This document shows positions 1-8,365 of a DNA stretch of 64,000 nucleotides, in pieces. The notes below the pieces were generated by a model that ran no database searches, had not been told where the DNA came from, and was given only the letters and a program-made list of their open reading frames with translations. Source of the DNA: CAWKEY01 sp963848675 (GTDB lineage: Bacteria > Pseudomonadota > Gammaproteobacteria > Methylococcales > Methylomonadaceae); NCBI GenBank assembly GCA_963848675.1, contig CAWKEY010000030.1, positions 172,530 through 236,529 of the forward strand, written 5' to 3'. A program made the translations under genes and the position numbers. Every line of letters starts with the position of its first letter. The stretch's first letter is position 1.

Positions 1-1
1 A

Positions 2-1339
2 ACCCATGAAATCGGCCACTGGCTTAACCTCAATCACATCTGGGGGGATGACGGCACAGGGTGCTCAGGCACAGACAATATTGCCGACACGCCTAATCAG
101 GCCGGAGCCAATACCGGTACGCCGGCATTCCCTCACGTCTCGTGCAGCAATGGGCCTAACGGCGATATGTTTATGAACTACATGGACTACGTCGATGATC
201 CTGCAATGTTCATGTTTACCGCCGGTCAGGTGGCGCGCATGCAGGCTTGTCTCGATGGCCCGCGCAGCTCGATCGGTCCAGAGGTTGCCGCTCCACGGCA
301 GAGTTCTTCGCCAGTGGTGGCGTGGGGAGCGAACCGGCTCGATGTCTTCGTGCTGGGCAGCAACCGGGCGCTCTATCACAAGTGGTGGAATGGCTCGGCC
401 TGGGGGCCGTCGCTAACGGGTTATGAGGCCATGGGCGGCGTCTGCACCAGTTCACCGCAAGTGGTGGCGTGGGGCCCGAACCGGCTCGACGTCTTCGTGA
501 CCGGCACCGACAGCGCGCTGTACCACAAATGGTGGAACGGCTCGGCCTGGGGACCTTCGGTCACGGGTTACGAGAACATGGGCGGGGTGTGCGTCGGTGA
601 TCCAAGAATCGTATCGTGGGGCGCCAACCGACTGGACGCGTTTGTCATCGGTACCGACCGCGCGCTCTATCACAAGTGGTGGAACGGCTCGGCCTGGGGG
701 CCCTCGCTGACCGGTTACGAACGCATGGGCGGCGTTTGCGTCGGGCAGCCGGAAGTGGTGGCGTGGGGGCCCAACCGGCTCGATGTGTTCGTCATCGGCA
801 CCGACCGGGCGCTCTACCACAAATGGTGGAACGGCTCGGCGTGGGGACCGTCGCTGACCGGCTACGAACGCCTGGGCGGGGTGTGCATGTCCGCACCGCG
901 TGCCGTGGCATGGGGCCCGAACCGGCTCGATATCTTTGTGGTCGGCACGGACGGAGCTTTGTATCATAAGTGGTGGGATGGAGCGGCCTGGGGGCCTTCG
1001 CTCACCGGTTTCGAGCGCATGGGCGGCGTTTGCGTCGGGCAGCCAGAGGTGGTGGCGTGGGGGCCCAACCGGCTCGATGTCTTCGTCATCGGCACCGACA
1101 GCGCGTTATACCACAAATGGTGGAATGGCTCGGCCTGGGGGCCCTCGCTCACCGGCTATGAAGCCATGGGCGGCGTCTGCACCTCAATGCCGCGCGTCAC
1201 CGCCTGGGGTCCAAACCGGCTCGACGTCTTCGTGACCGGCACCGACAGCGGGCTTTACCACAAATGGTGGAACGGCTCGGCCTGGGGGCCCTCGGTCACG
1301 GGCTACGAGGCCATGGGCGGAGTAATATCCTCGTTTTGA
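2..1339 (+). CDS. M43-type zinc metalloprotease with seven-unit PLL-like beta-propeller (5' partial)
   Basis: The reading frame is open from base 2, so the N-terminal part lies outside the window. It begins with the zinc motif HEIGHWLNLNH (HExxHxxxxxH) followed by a Cys-containing stretch and a Met-turn (MDYVDD), which is characteristic of the M43 cytophagalysin/pappalysin family. After about residue 95 come seven tandem 49-residue units, each with WG-NRLD-F-V-G-D-ALYHKWWNG-AWGPS-TGYE-MGG. Seven such units match the seven-bladed propeller of PLL/DUF346-type lectins, which bind fucose-type sugars. The inference is a secreted protease with a glycan-targeting C-terminus. The base composition is GC-rich compared with genes beyond 4 kb, suggesting horizontal acquisition. 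The propeller is almost identical to that of the M28 gene downstream. Confidence 0.85.
   Translation, partial: THEIGHWLNLNHIWGDDGTGCSGTDNIADTPNQAGANTGTPAFPHVSCSNGPNGDMFMNYMDYVDDPAMFMFTAGQVARMQACLDGPRSSIGPEVAAPRQSSSPVVAWGANRLDVFVLGSNRALYHKWWNGSAWGPSLTGYEAMGGVCTSSPQVVAWGPNRLDVFVTGTDSALYHKWWNGSAWGPSVTGYENMGGVCVGDPRIVSWGANRLDAFVIGTDRALYHKWWNGSAWGPSLTGYERMGGVCVGQPEVVAWGPNRLDVFVIGTDRALYHKWWNGSAWGPSLTGYERLGGVCMSAPRAVAWGPNRLDIFVVGTDGALYHKWWDGAAWGPSLTGFERMGGVCVGQPEVVAWGPNRLDVFVIGTDSALYHKWWNGSAWGPSLTGYEAMGGVCTSMPRVTAWGPNRLDVFVTGTDSGLYHKWWNGSAWGPSVTGYEAMGGVISSF
286..1326 (+). repeat. Seven tandem 147-bp propeller units, copy A of a long duplicated block
   Basis: Seven units of about 147 bp encode the lectin-like blades of the M43 protease. 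The same seven units in the same order recur in the M28 gene, with only scattered single-base differences by eye. Confidence 0.85.
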
Positions 1340-1354
1340 CCCGGGAAAACTGAA

Positions 1355-1678
1355 ATGGAAACAACAATGAACCAAGCATCGATTCAAGGCAGCTGGACAC
1401 ATTCGTTCGAGGAAGACCAGGGTGACGTCCTGGTTTACCGCCCGACTCAGGGTTTCGCGTTCCCGCCTGCGCGGGGGCGCGAAACCCTGGAATTCGGTGC
1501 GGGGGGCGAACTCACCGAACGAATGCCGGGGCCGGACGACCGTCCGCGCGATAGAGCGGGCAACTGGACGGCGCTCGGCATGAACCGCTTCCGTTTGGGC
1601 GGAACAACAGACGCCCCCGGCCGAGTCATTGAAGTCCTGGAGCACACGCCGTCGATTATGAAGATTCGCAAACTCTGA
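1355..1678 (+). CDS. Small unknown protein between the two propeller proteases
   Basis: I do not recognise a family. The 107-residue product (or 103 residues from the second ATG at 1367, which has a better purine-rich stretch upstream) has no signal peptide. It contains an N-terminal SWTHSFEED stretch, a VYRP..FAFPPARGR segment, a PGPDDRP motif and a hydrophobic C-terminus ending IMKIRKL, compatible with a small beta-barrel fold. It starts 15 bases after the M43 gene and ends 25 bases before the M28 gene, so the three are probably co-transcribed. A cytoplasmic partner or inhibitor of the flanking proteases is possible by position only; nothing in the sequence proves it. Confidence 0.6.
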   Translation: METTMNQASIQGSWTHSFEEDQGDVLVYRPTQGFAFPPARGRETLEFGAGGELTERMPGPDDRPRDRAGNWTALGMNRFRLGGTTDAPGRVIEVLEHTPSIMKIRKL

Positions 1679-1703
1679 AACCATAGAATCAAGGAGTATT
1701 GCC

Positions 1704-3983
1704 ATGCTCGCGTTTACCGTCGTTCAAGCCGCGGCAGCTCCGGCTGCTCGAAATTATGCCACGCGTCATTCCAATGTGAAGTGGTGTTGTTTCAATGACG
1801 AAACAATTTATTGGGCAATGCCGGATGGCGAGCGCTCATTACCCGATGAACTGCGTCTGCTCGGCGGCCCGCCGCAAACAGCGCAGGGCGAGCTTTATCT
1901 TGTAGTGCAAGTTGGCAATGCCTTTCTATCCCATTTTCCATGGGCGCGCGTTGCCATCAATAAAGGCCGCTACCTTGCTGTCGATCTGACAGTGGAAGAG
2001 GTTGAGTATATCCAGCAGGAACCTGCTTGTTTTGGTTTTTGCCCGCTTGCCGAAAACACGATCGCCTTCGAAACGCGGACGCGAACTCAACGCCAGCCGA
2101 ATCCGCAGATTGCGGCGCTCGTGGCAACAGTGTCTCAGTCACGCTTAACCGCTACGCTGACCAGGCTGGCCGGTTTTCGCACACGCCATTCGCTAACGGG
2201 CGAGTTCTCGGCCGCTGCCGACTGGATGAAAGCTGAGCTGGAAGCTCTCGGTTTCACTGTATCGAAACGGTCTATTTCTGTCGGCACCGGCACAAGCTTC
2301 AATATAGTTGCCGACAAAGAGGGCTTGAGTGCTAACCGGCGGCTGGTCATAGTGACAGCGCACCTTGATTCAGTGAATTCCGCGGGCGGCGTCACAGCAG
2401 ATGCGCCAGGTGCCGACGACAACGGCAGCGGCGCAGCCGGCGTCCTTGAGATTGGCCGCGTCCTGGCGGCGCAGTTTGCCGAGCACGATCTGCGTCTCCT
2501 CTTGTTTGGCGGTGAAGAACAGGGCCTGCACGGCAGCCAGCAATATGTTGCGTCTCTGGGTCAGGCCGATCGCAGCCGCCTCGACAGCGTGATCAACATG
2601 GATATGATAGCGACGCTCAATACGCCAACGCTGACTGTGCTGCTTGAGGGTGCTCCGGTGTCGCAGGCTTTGATGAACGATCTCAGCGATGCCGCGCATG
2701 ACTACACTTCACTCACGGTACAAACGTCCCTCAACCCCTTCGCAAGCGACCATGTCCCGTTCATCAACGCCTCACTGCCGGCACTGCTGACCATTGAGGG
2801 CGCCGATACTGCCAATCACAACATCCATACCGCGAACGATACACTTGCTCATATTCACTACGGACTTGCGTCAGAAATCCTCAAGATGAATGTGGCAGTT
2901 ATCGCGCAGCGGCTGGCAATCAGGGAAGCAACCTCTCCGCGGCAGAGTTCCTCGCCAGTGGTGGCGTGGGGCGCGAACCGGCTCGATGTCTTCGTGCTCG
3001 GCAGCAACCGGGCGCTCTATCACAAGTGGTGGAATGGCTCGGCCTGGGGGCCATCGCTAACGGGTTATGAGGCTATGGGCGGCGTTTGCACAAGCTCGCC
3101 GCAAGGGGTGGCGTGGGGCCCGAACCGGCTCGACGTCTTCGTGACCGGCACGGATAGTGCGCTTTACCATAAATGGTGGAACGGCTCGGCCTGGGGACCC
3201 TCGGTCACGGGTTACGAGAACATGGGCGGGGTGTGCGTCGGTGATCCAAGAATCGTATCGTGGGGCGCCAACCGCCTGGACGCGTTTGTCATCGGTACCG
3301 ACCGCGCGCTCTATCACAAGTGGTGGAACGGCTCGGCCTGGGGACCTTCGCTGACCGGTTACGAACGCATGGGCGGCGTTTGCGTCGGCCAGCCGGAAGT
3401 GGTGGCGTGGGGACCCAACCGGCTCGATGTGTTCGTCATCGGCACCGACCGGGCGCTCTACCACAAATGGTGGAACGGCTCGGCGTGGGGACCGTCGCTG
3501 ACCGGCTACGAACGCCTGGGCGGGGTGTGCATGTCCGCACCGCGTGCCGTGGCATGGGGCCCGAACCGGCTCGATATCTTTGTGGTCGGCACGGACGGAG
3601 CTTTGTATCATAAGTGGTGGGATGGAGCGGCCTGGGGGCCTTCGCTGACCGGTTTCGAGCGCATGGGCGGCGTTTGCGCCGGGCAGCCAGAGGTGGTGGC
3701 GTGGGGGCCCAACCGGCTCGATGTCTTCGTCATCGGCACCGACAGCGCGTTGTACCACAAATGGTGGAACGGCTCGGCCTGGGGGCCCTCGCTCACCGGT
3801 TATGAAGCCATGGGCGGCGTTTGCACCTCCATGCCGCGCGTCACTGCCTGGGGCCCGAACCGGCTCGACGTCTTCGTGACCGGCGCCGACAGCGCGCTGT
3901 ACCACAAATGGTGGAACGGCTCGGCCTGGGGGCCCTCTGTCACGGGCTACGAGGCCATGGGCGGGACTGTCATCAGATTATAA
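1704..3983 (+). CDS. M28-family zinc aminopeptidase with seven-unit PLL-like beta-propeller
   Basis: The 759-residue protein begins after a clear AAGGAG ribosome binding site. An N-terminal stretch of roughly 130 residues is unrecognised. Residues about 150-410 form an M28 peptidase: metal ligands are visible in TAHLDS (His), ADDNGSG (bridging Asp), FGGEEQGLHGS (catalytic Glu and ligand Glu), NMDMI (Asp) and the late NHNIHT (His). Residues about 415-755 are seven 49-residue propeller blades nearly identical to those of the upstream M43 protease. No classical signal peptide is evident at this start; the first residues are mildly hydrophobic (FTVVQAAAAPAA). Known M28 enzymes release N-terminal residues from peptides; the propeller probably directs the enzyme to glycans. 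The gene shares the high GC of its neighbour. Confidence 0.85.
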   Translation: MLAFTVVQAAAAPAARNYATRHSNVKWCCFNDETIYWAMPDGERSLPDELRLLGGPPQTAQGELYLVVQVGNAFLSHFPWARVAINKGRYLAVDLTVEEVEYIQQEPACFGFCPLAENTIAFETRTRTQRQPNPQIAALVATVSQSRLTATLTRLAGFRTRHSLTGEFSAAADWMKAELEALGFTVSKRSISVGTGTSFNIVADKEGLSANRRLVIVTAHLDSVNSAGGVTADAPGADDNGSGAAGVLEIGRVLAAQFAEHDLRLLLFGGEEQGLHGSQQYVASLGQADRSRLDSVINMDMIATLNTPTLTVLLEGAPVSQALMNDLSDAAHDYTSLTVQTSLNPFASDHVPFINASLPALLTIEGADTANHNIHTANDTLAHIHYGLASEILKMNVAVIAQRLAIREATSPRQSSSPVVAWGANRLDVFVLGSNRALYHKWWNGSAWGPSLTGYEAMGGVCTSSPQGVAWGPNRLDVFVTGTDSALYHKWWNGSAWGPSVTGYENMGGVCVGDPRIVSWGANRLDAFVIGTDRALYHKWWNGSAWGPSLTGYERMGGVCVGQPEVVAWGPNRLDVFVIGTDRALYHKWWNGSAWGPSLTGYERLGGVCMSAPRAVAWGPNRLDIFVVGTDGALYHKWWDGAAWGPSLTGFERMGGVCAGQPEVVAWGPNRLDVFVIGTDSALYHKWWNGSAWGPSLTGYEAMGGVCTSMPRVTAWGPNRLDVFVTGADSALYHKWWNGSAWGPSVTGYEAMGGTVIRL
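2930..3971 (+). repeat. Seven tandem 147-bp propeller units, copy B of the duplicated block
   Basis: This is the second copy of the roughly 1-kb propeller-coding block; it matches 286-1326 unit by unit. Differences are isolated substitutions (for example QVVAWG versus QGVAWG in unit 2), which indicates recent duplication or ongoing gene conversion. Confidence 0.85.
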
Positions 3984-4063
3984 GTTGACCTGAGGCTTCA
4001 GAAGGCAATCTCGATGCTATTCAGTTCGAAAACAACAACTTATTACTTGAGTTCACGGTTTGA

Positions 4064-4195
4064 TTATTTCGCCCGTTTCGATGCGATGGCAAGCTTAGCC
4101 GGGTGCTGCTGTAGCCATTCGTTGACTACAAGCACATCGACGCCTACCAATTGCTGATTATTACACTCGATGATGTCATAAAACTGGCTAGCCAT
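4064..4195 (-). CDS. Small ORF downstream of rof (43 residues), hypothetical
   Basis: A 43-codon frame starts MASQFYDIIECNN and ends with a basic tail (ASKRAK). It lies 18 bases downstream of the Rof gene on the same strand, so co-transcription is plausible. No family is recognised and no strong ribosome binding site is seen. It may be non-coding. Confidence 0.3.
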   Translation of the reverse strand: MASQFYDIIECNNQQLVGVDVLVVNEWLQQHPAKLAIASKRAK

Positions 4196-4213
4196 TCGGA
4201 AACTGGCGTTGAC

Positions 4214-4468
4214 CTAAAAGGTGACGTCCTTAAACTTGGCATTAGGCGTCAGTGCCTGCATTTTGGCGAGCTGGTTTAACTCGATTCGCTGCTGCCCGTG
4301 TCCGGTATCGATTACCAGGTATTCCCGCTTTTCAGCGGTGCTAAGGGTATCCAGTGCCTTGCCCTCAATGGATTGATGATTCTTTAACGTCAATCTCACC
4401 CGATAACCATACAGGCAGGCAATTTCAAGGTAATCATGCAGCTCACAGGATAGGGGGCGTTGGCTCAT
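4214..4468 (-). CDS. rof: Rho-binding antiterminator family protein (Rof-like)
   Basis: This 84-residue protein matches the layout of E. coli Rof (YaeO): an N-terminal CELHDYLEIACLY segment, corresponding to the CDDYDNLELAC of Rof, a central basic and polar stretch, EYLVIDT, and a C-terminal IELNQLAKMQAL, corresponding to the LRLDKITSF strand. Rof binds the RNA-binding site of Rho and reduces Rho-dependent termination. Length is typical of the family (80-90 residues). It is transcribed away from the small membrane protein gene at 4629. Confidence 0.7.
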   Translation of the reverse strand: MSQRPLSCELHDYLEIACLYGYRVRLTLKNHQSIEGKALDTLSTAEKREYLVIDTGHGQQRIELNQLAKMQALTPNAKFKDVTF

Positions 4469-4628
4469 GGGCTATACCTTCAATCAGCTGTTAAGATTCT
4501 ACAATTTTATGCTCACCAATACCCAATCTCAAACAAAAACCCCGCCGTTACATCCAGCGGCTTGAGCGAAAAAGGAAGTAGGCAGAAGTTAAGAAACCAG
4601 CAAGGACATTTTTTTATAAGGAGAGAAA

Positions 4629-4769
4629 ATGAAATCCCGCTCTATAACCGTTATCTTTCTGTTGGCTGCGGTGGTATTTTATGCTTTGGGATACGCCGGT
4701 TGGGGTTGGTCGGCGTTTGCGATAGGCGCCGTTTTTGAATTGTGGTTTTGGGTGCGGCTTATTTCCTGA
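4629..4769 (+). CDS. Small two-segment membrane protein (46 residues)
   Basis: A good ribosome binding site (AAGGAG) lies six bases upstream of the ATG. The product starts MKSRSITVIFLLAAVVFYAL and continues with a Gly/Trp-rich loop and a second hydrophobic stretch (FAIGAVFELWFWVRLI), so two membrane helices are likely. The family is unrecognised. The short length would make most gene callers miss it. Confidence 0.55.
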   Translation: MKSRSITVIFLLAAVVFYALGYAGWGWSAFAIGAVFELWFWVRLIS

Positions 4770-4999
4770 CAAATTTAATTTCTTCTGATGCTATCAAATT
4801 GCCGGGTGGCATCCCTCTTGGGGAGTTAACTGTATAAGAAAAGCGGCTTTTTTAGGTTTTGTTGGCGTGTATCCAACACACAAGCCGGGCCGTATAGACA
4901 GTCCCTGACCGATAGCTTCAAACGGGGCTGTGGCCGTCAGTTGCGGCCAAGTTTTTTCCATGATGTTAAACAAGTAATCAAATCCATAAAGAGGTTTAT

Positions 5000-6067
5000 A
5001 TGCGCTCAATAAAATATTTACATTACATTGCTGGCGCCATAGCACTGTCAGTTTCATGCCTGGCTTTTTCAGCGCCACCCCTTGGCAAAGATGTATCAAT
5101 AGATAGAATCGTGGTATTTGGCGCCAGTTTAAGCGACCCGGGCAATGCCTTCGTTTTGCTCTCCGATCCCGCTGCTTTTGAGTTTAGTGATGAATGCATT
5201 GGGCAAATGGGCGTATCAGCCAATGTGCCTCCTTATGATGCCTTGGACGAATTTCTTGTACCAGACGGCAGCTATGCTAAAGGCGGGCACCATGAAACCA
5301 ATGGTGCGACCTGGATAGAGCAGTTTGCCCGCGGCAAAGGCTTGTCGGGTAATGTGCGGCCTGCACTAAGAAATACAGGAACAAAGGCCAGCAATTACGC
5401 TGTGGGCGGTGCCCGGACTGCCGATTTTCCTTGCCGCTTCAATTTGGCAGATCAGCTGATTGCTTATCAAGGGGACTTCTCGGCGACATCGGCTAACACT
5501 TTAGTGGTGATTGAAATGGGTGGTAACGATGTTCGCGATGCTTTAGTAGCTGGTTCAGCCGAGGCGGCAGAATCAATAATTTCTGATGCCCTTACTCATA
5601 TTGGAAACGCCATCCAAACGCTTTATGGCCAGGGCGCCAGAAAGTTTTTATTGGTGAATGTGCCGGCGATTGGAAACACACCTGCTGTACAAATCATTGA
5701 CGATAAATTTGGCGGTGGCGCTGGCAATATTATTGACGCTGCAAATTATTTGGCCGGATCATTTAATTATTATTTGGCGGAACTAGAAGGTGCTTTTAAT
5801 TCGAATGAGGATCTGCCTTGGTTTTTTAATGTAAACACGCCAGAAATTAATGTACGCACCCTGAATCTCTATGGGTTGCTCAACGAGATTATTGACAAAC
5901 CATCCGCGTTTGGAATCATCAATACTGAGAATGCCTGCGTGACGCCAAATGTGCCGCCTTACAAATGCAAGAAACCAGATACTTACTTGTTCTGGGACGG
6001 GATACACCCGACCAAAGTTGTGCATGACATCATGGCGCAAAGAGCCGCTGAAGTTCTTATGCGCTAG
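5000..6067 (+). CDS. Secreted SGNH/GDSL-family esterase or lipase
   Basis: The 355-residue protein has a signal peptide (hydrophobic core AGAIALSVSCLAF, cleavage near SA-PP at about residue 25). The GDSL block is FGASLSD with the nucleophile at Ser43; the usual Asp before Ser is Ala, as in several secreted members. The GGND block III is present near residue 173, and the catalytic Asp-His pair lies in WDGIHPT (Asp333, His336). These blocks define SGNH hydrolases acting on lipid or carbohydrate esters. There is no C-terminal autotransporter barrel. An AAAGAGG element precedes the ATG. It appears monocistronic. Confidence 0.85.
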   Translation: MRSIKYLHYIAGAIALSVSCLAFSAPPLGKDVSIDRIVVFGASLSDPGNAFVLLSDPAAFEFSDECIGQMGVSANVPPYDALDEFLVPDGSYAKGGHHETNGATWIEQFARGKGLSGNVRPALRNTGTKASNYAVGGARTADFPCRFNLADQLIAYQGDFSATSANTLVVIEMGGNDVRDALVAGSAEAAESIISDALTHIGNAIQTLYGQGARKFLLVNVPAIGNTPAVQIIDDKFGGGAGNIIDAANYLAGSFNYYLAELEGAFNSNEDLPWFFNVNTPEINVRTLNLYGLLNEIIDKPSAFGIINTENACVTPNVPPYKCKKPDTYLFWDGIHPTKVVHDIMAQRAAEVLMR

Positions 6068-6207
6068 CTCCCTAAGTCCGCAATGGAGGGTTGAGCTATT
6101 GAAACGCTCAATCCTTTTGTGCTCGAAGGTATTATGCCTGGACACACTGAACTCACCCTCAATGCGCATACTCAACAAGGCCGCGAGCCACTTTTACGGA
6201 AAATTCC

Positions 6208-6771
6208 ATGATCAGGGAAAACTTGCTGAAGGCCCTCATCGGCCTGCTTATCTTGATCCTCGCGATGGCTGCGCTTGGCTTTTGGCTCGAGGAAGAAATG
6301 AGCATGGCTACAAACTGGCTCGTCGACCGCATCGGCTTTGCTGGATTATGCCTGATTTTGTTTTTAACCGACTCCTTGGTTACCCCCTTCTCGCCGGATA
6401 TTCTGCTGCTGGTAATTGCCAAAAGTGATCTTGCCAAGCAGTGGCTGCCTTATGTACTGATCTTCAGCCTGGTGTCTGTTGCCGCCGGCATGACGGGATG
6501 GTGCATCGGCCACTGGCTAGGGCATTTAAGGTTCGTCCAGCGCCTCTTCGGCCAGTTCACTGCTGAACAACGGGAATTTATTCGCAAATATGGATTCTGG
6601 GCAATTGTGCTGGGCGCGACCACGCCATTACCCTATTCGGTCACCTGCTGGACTGCCGGCATCGTGGGATTGCGCTGGACGACCGTGCTGGCCGCGTCAG
6701 TACTGTTCCGGATTCCGCGCATCATCATCTATTACCTGCTGATTGCATCGACGGGCAAGCTGTTCGCCTGA
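6208..6771 (+). CDS. VTT-domain (DedA/SNARE-associated type) membrane protein
   Basis: The 187-residue protein has an N-terminal helix (residues about 8-28), further helices, and the VTT-type pattern: a re-entrant PFSPDILLL segment, a GWCIGHWLG segment and an FIRKYGFWAIVLGATTPLPYSVTCWTAG segment, where the R-K-Y-G and PLPY elements resemble the E. coli YqaA/DedA core. Family members are implicated in undecaprenyl-phosphate or lipid translocation; the substrate here is unknown. It is preceded by a weak GGA element and stands alone. Confidence 0.75.
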   Translation: MIRENLLKALIGLLILILAMAALGFWLEEEMSMATNWLVDRIGFAGLCLILFLTDSLVTPFSPDILLLVIAKSDLAKQWLPYVLIFSLVSVAAGMTGWCIGHWLGHLRFVQRLFGQFTAEQREFIRKYGFWAIVLGATTPLPYSVTCWTAGIVGLRWTTVLAASVLFRIPRIIIYYLLIASTGKLFA

Positions 6772-6863
6772 TCCACTGTCTGAATTTATATAAAAGCCGC
6801 ATAGATTGTGTTGAAAATATGCCACAAGCGCATGCATGTGACCTAACCTAGGTTTAACGCCTT

Positions 6864-7112
6864 GTGGAGCAGGTTGGCCTATGGGCGATGCAGCAACTGC
6901 ATTTTCAGGCCTTACTGAGCGGACTCAAGATCAACCAAACCCAGATTTCCGCCATCGTCGGTTCGATCATTGCGCGCATGGCGGCGCCCGCTTCGGAACT
7001 GGCCACACACCGCTGGCTGGGCGCCCGCAGCGGCTTGGGCGATTTGCTGGATGTCGACGACGAAAGCATGTCGCTGATGGCGCTGTATCGCGCGAAAATA
7101 TTTAACATATAA
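6864..7112 (+). pseudogene. Transposase fragment (IS1634/IS4-like)
   Basis: An 82-codon frame starting at a GTG or later reads EQVGLWAMQQLHFQALLS followed by an AIVGSIIARMAAPASE-ATHRWL stretch, which resembles the internal region of IS1634/IS4-group transposases. A stop codon lies immediately upstream in frame and the reading frame ends after YRAKIFNI. No DDE catalytic core, partner ORF or terminal inverted repeats are present. It is an insertion-sequence remnant. Confidence 0.6.
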
Positions 7113-7133
7113 CATCTTGATTGTTAGATGAAT

Positions 7134-7811
7134 TCAAAAACAGATATGTTCAAAACTGCTGACTTGCTGGTGTGTGGCCTGTGGATCGGGCGTGTGCTCG
7201 CGGGTCAGCCAGAGCGTCTGAAAACCAGCGGCTTTTGCCGCATCCAGTTCTTCCTGAATATCGGATAAAAACAGCAGCTGCTCGGCTGGAATGGCCAGTT
7301 GCTGGGCGATGTTGTCATACGAGCTTTTGTCCCGTTTGCCGCCGATATGGGTGTCAAAATAACCGGAAAACAGCGATGTTAAATCGCCATAGTCGCTATG
7401 CTCGAATAACAATTTTTGCGCGTAGACCGAGCCGGAGGAATAGACATATAAAGCCAGTCCCTGATTTTTCCAGGCTTTAAGCGTTTCCGCCGCATCCTGA
7501 TAAACGTGGCCGGTGAAATCGCCCTGCCGGTAACCGGCTTCCCAGATCAAGCCTTGCAGGGATTTTAAAGGCGTGACTTTTTTATCCTCGTCCAGCCACT
7601 GGATAAATTGGGCAATTAAGGGCTCCAGCTCCAGATATTTGCCAGCCTCTTTGCGGGCACCTTCCAGCAAAGCCGACACTTCCGGCGTGCCGGCATGAGC
7701 ACGGACAAAGTCCGCCAGATGCGCGCGGGCATACGGAAACAGCACGTCCTTGACGAAAGACAGCGACGAGGTCGTACCTTCAATATCGGTAACGATCGCT
7801 TTAATCGTCAT
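7134..7811 (-). CDS. mtnC: Enolase-phosphatase E1 (methionine salvage)
   Basis: The 225-residue HAD-superfamily protein has the nucleophile motif DIEGTTSS near residue 9, the YVYSSGSV motif II, the GGKRDKSSY Lys motif and the LFLSDIQEELDAA motif IV. MtnC converts 2,3-diketo-5-methylthiopentyl-1-phosphate to the acireductone through an enolase and a phosphatase step. It is the last gene of an overlapping mtnB-mtnD-mtnC operon; its start overlaps the mtnD stop by four bases. Confidence 0.95.
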   Translation of the reverse strand: MTIKAIVTDIEGTTSSLSFVKDVLFPYARAHLADFVRAHAGTPEVSALLEGARKEAGKYLELEPLIAQFIQWLDEDKKVTPLKSLQGLIWEAGYRQGDFTGHVYQDAAETLKAWKNQGLALYVYSSGSVYAQKLLFEHSDYGDLTSLFSGYFDTHIGGKRDKSSYDNIAQQLAIPAEQLLFLSDIQEELDAAKAAGFQTLWLTREHTPDPQATHQQVSSFEHICF

Positions 7812-8365
7812 AGTGCGGCCACATATTGGTCAAACGAAGGGAAATTTTTGGCGATGTCGCTGCCGGTAAACTGGGCGACCCAGCCTTCCGCGGTGGTGAA
7901 CAGGCGAATACATTTGAAATGGGGATTTTCGCCCATGTCAAACCAGTGCGTGGTATTGGCCGGAACGCTGATTAAATCGCCATGTTCGCATAACACGGCA
8001 TAGACTTTATCGCCGACATGCAAATAAAACAATCCGCTGCCGTCGATAAAAAAACGCACTTCGAAATCTTCATGTATATGTTCGGCAAGAAATTTTTGCC
8101 GGAATTGCGCCTTGTCGGGATGATCCGGGCTTAGACTGACCACGTCGACCGATTTAAAGCCGTATTGGTCTTTGAGACGGTTAATGGAATCCTGGTAAGC
8201 CTCGATGATAGTGTCCTGACCGGCATCTGTTGACAGTGCGCGGTTAGCCGTCCAGCGCTCAAATTGCACGCCTATGCGGTCGAGCTGGTTTTTTATGGCG
8301 GCAAAATCGCTGTAGTGTTCGCCGTGTTGAGGCTGATGTTCGGGATAAATGGTTAATGCGCTCAT
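7808..8365 (-). CDS. mtnD: Acireductone dioxygenase
   Basis: The 185-residue cupin protein carries the metal-binding HIHEDFEVRFFIDGSG motif and a later HWFDMG histidine, the ligand set for Ni or Fe in acireductone dioxygenases. With Fe the family makes the keto-acid precursor of methionine; with Ni it makes an off-pathway product. The gene overlaps both mtnB (upstream) and mtnC (downstream) by four bases, so translation is probably coupled. Confidence 0.95.
   Translation of the reverse strand: MSALTIYPEHQPQHGEHYSDFAAIKNQLDRIGVQFERWTANRALSTDAGQDTIIEAYQDSINRLKDQYGFKSVDVVSLSPDHPDKAQFRQKFLAEHIHEDFEVRFFIDGSGLFYLHVGDKVYAVLCEHGDLISVPANTTHWFDMGENPHFKCIRLFTTAEGWVAQFTGSDIAKNFPSFDQYVAAL

Noticed and set aside
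452..967. Long minus-strand frames over the propeller repeats
   Set aside because: They mirror the repeats of the plus-strand proteases; high GC keeps all frames open. The plus frame carries recognisable domains.
4794..5099. Minus-strand frame upstream of the SGNH esterase
   Set aside because: No ribosome binding site or recognised domain, and it overlaps the signal peptide region of the esterase.
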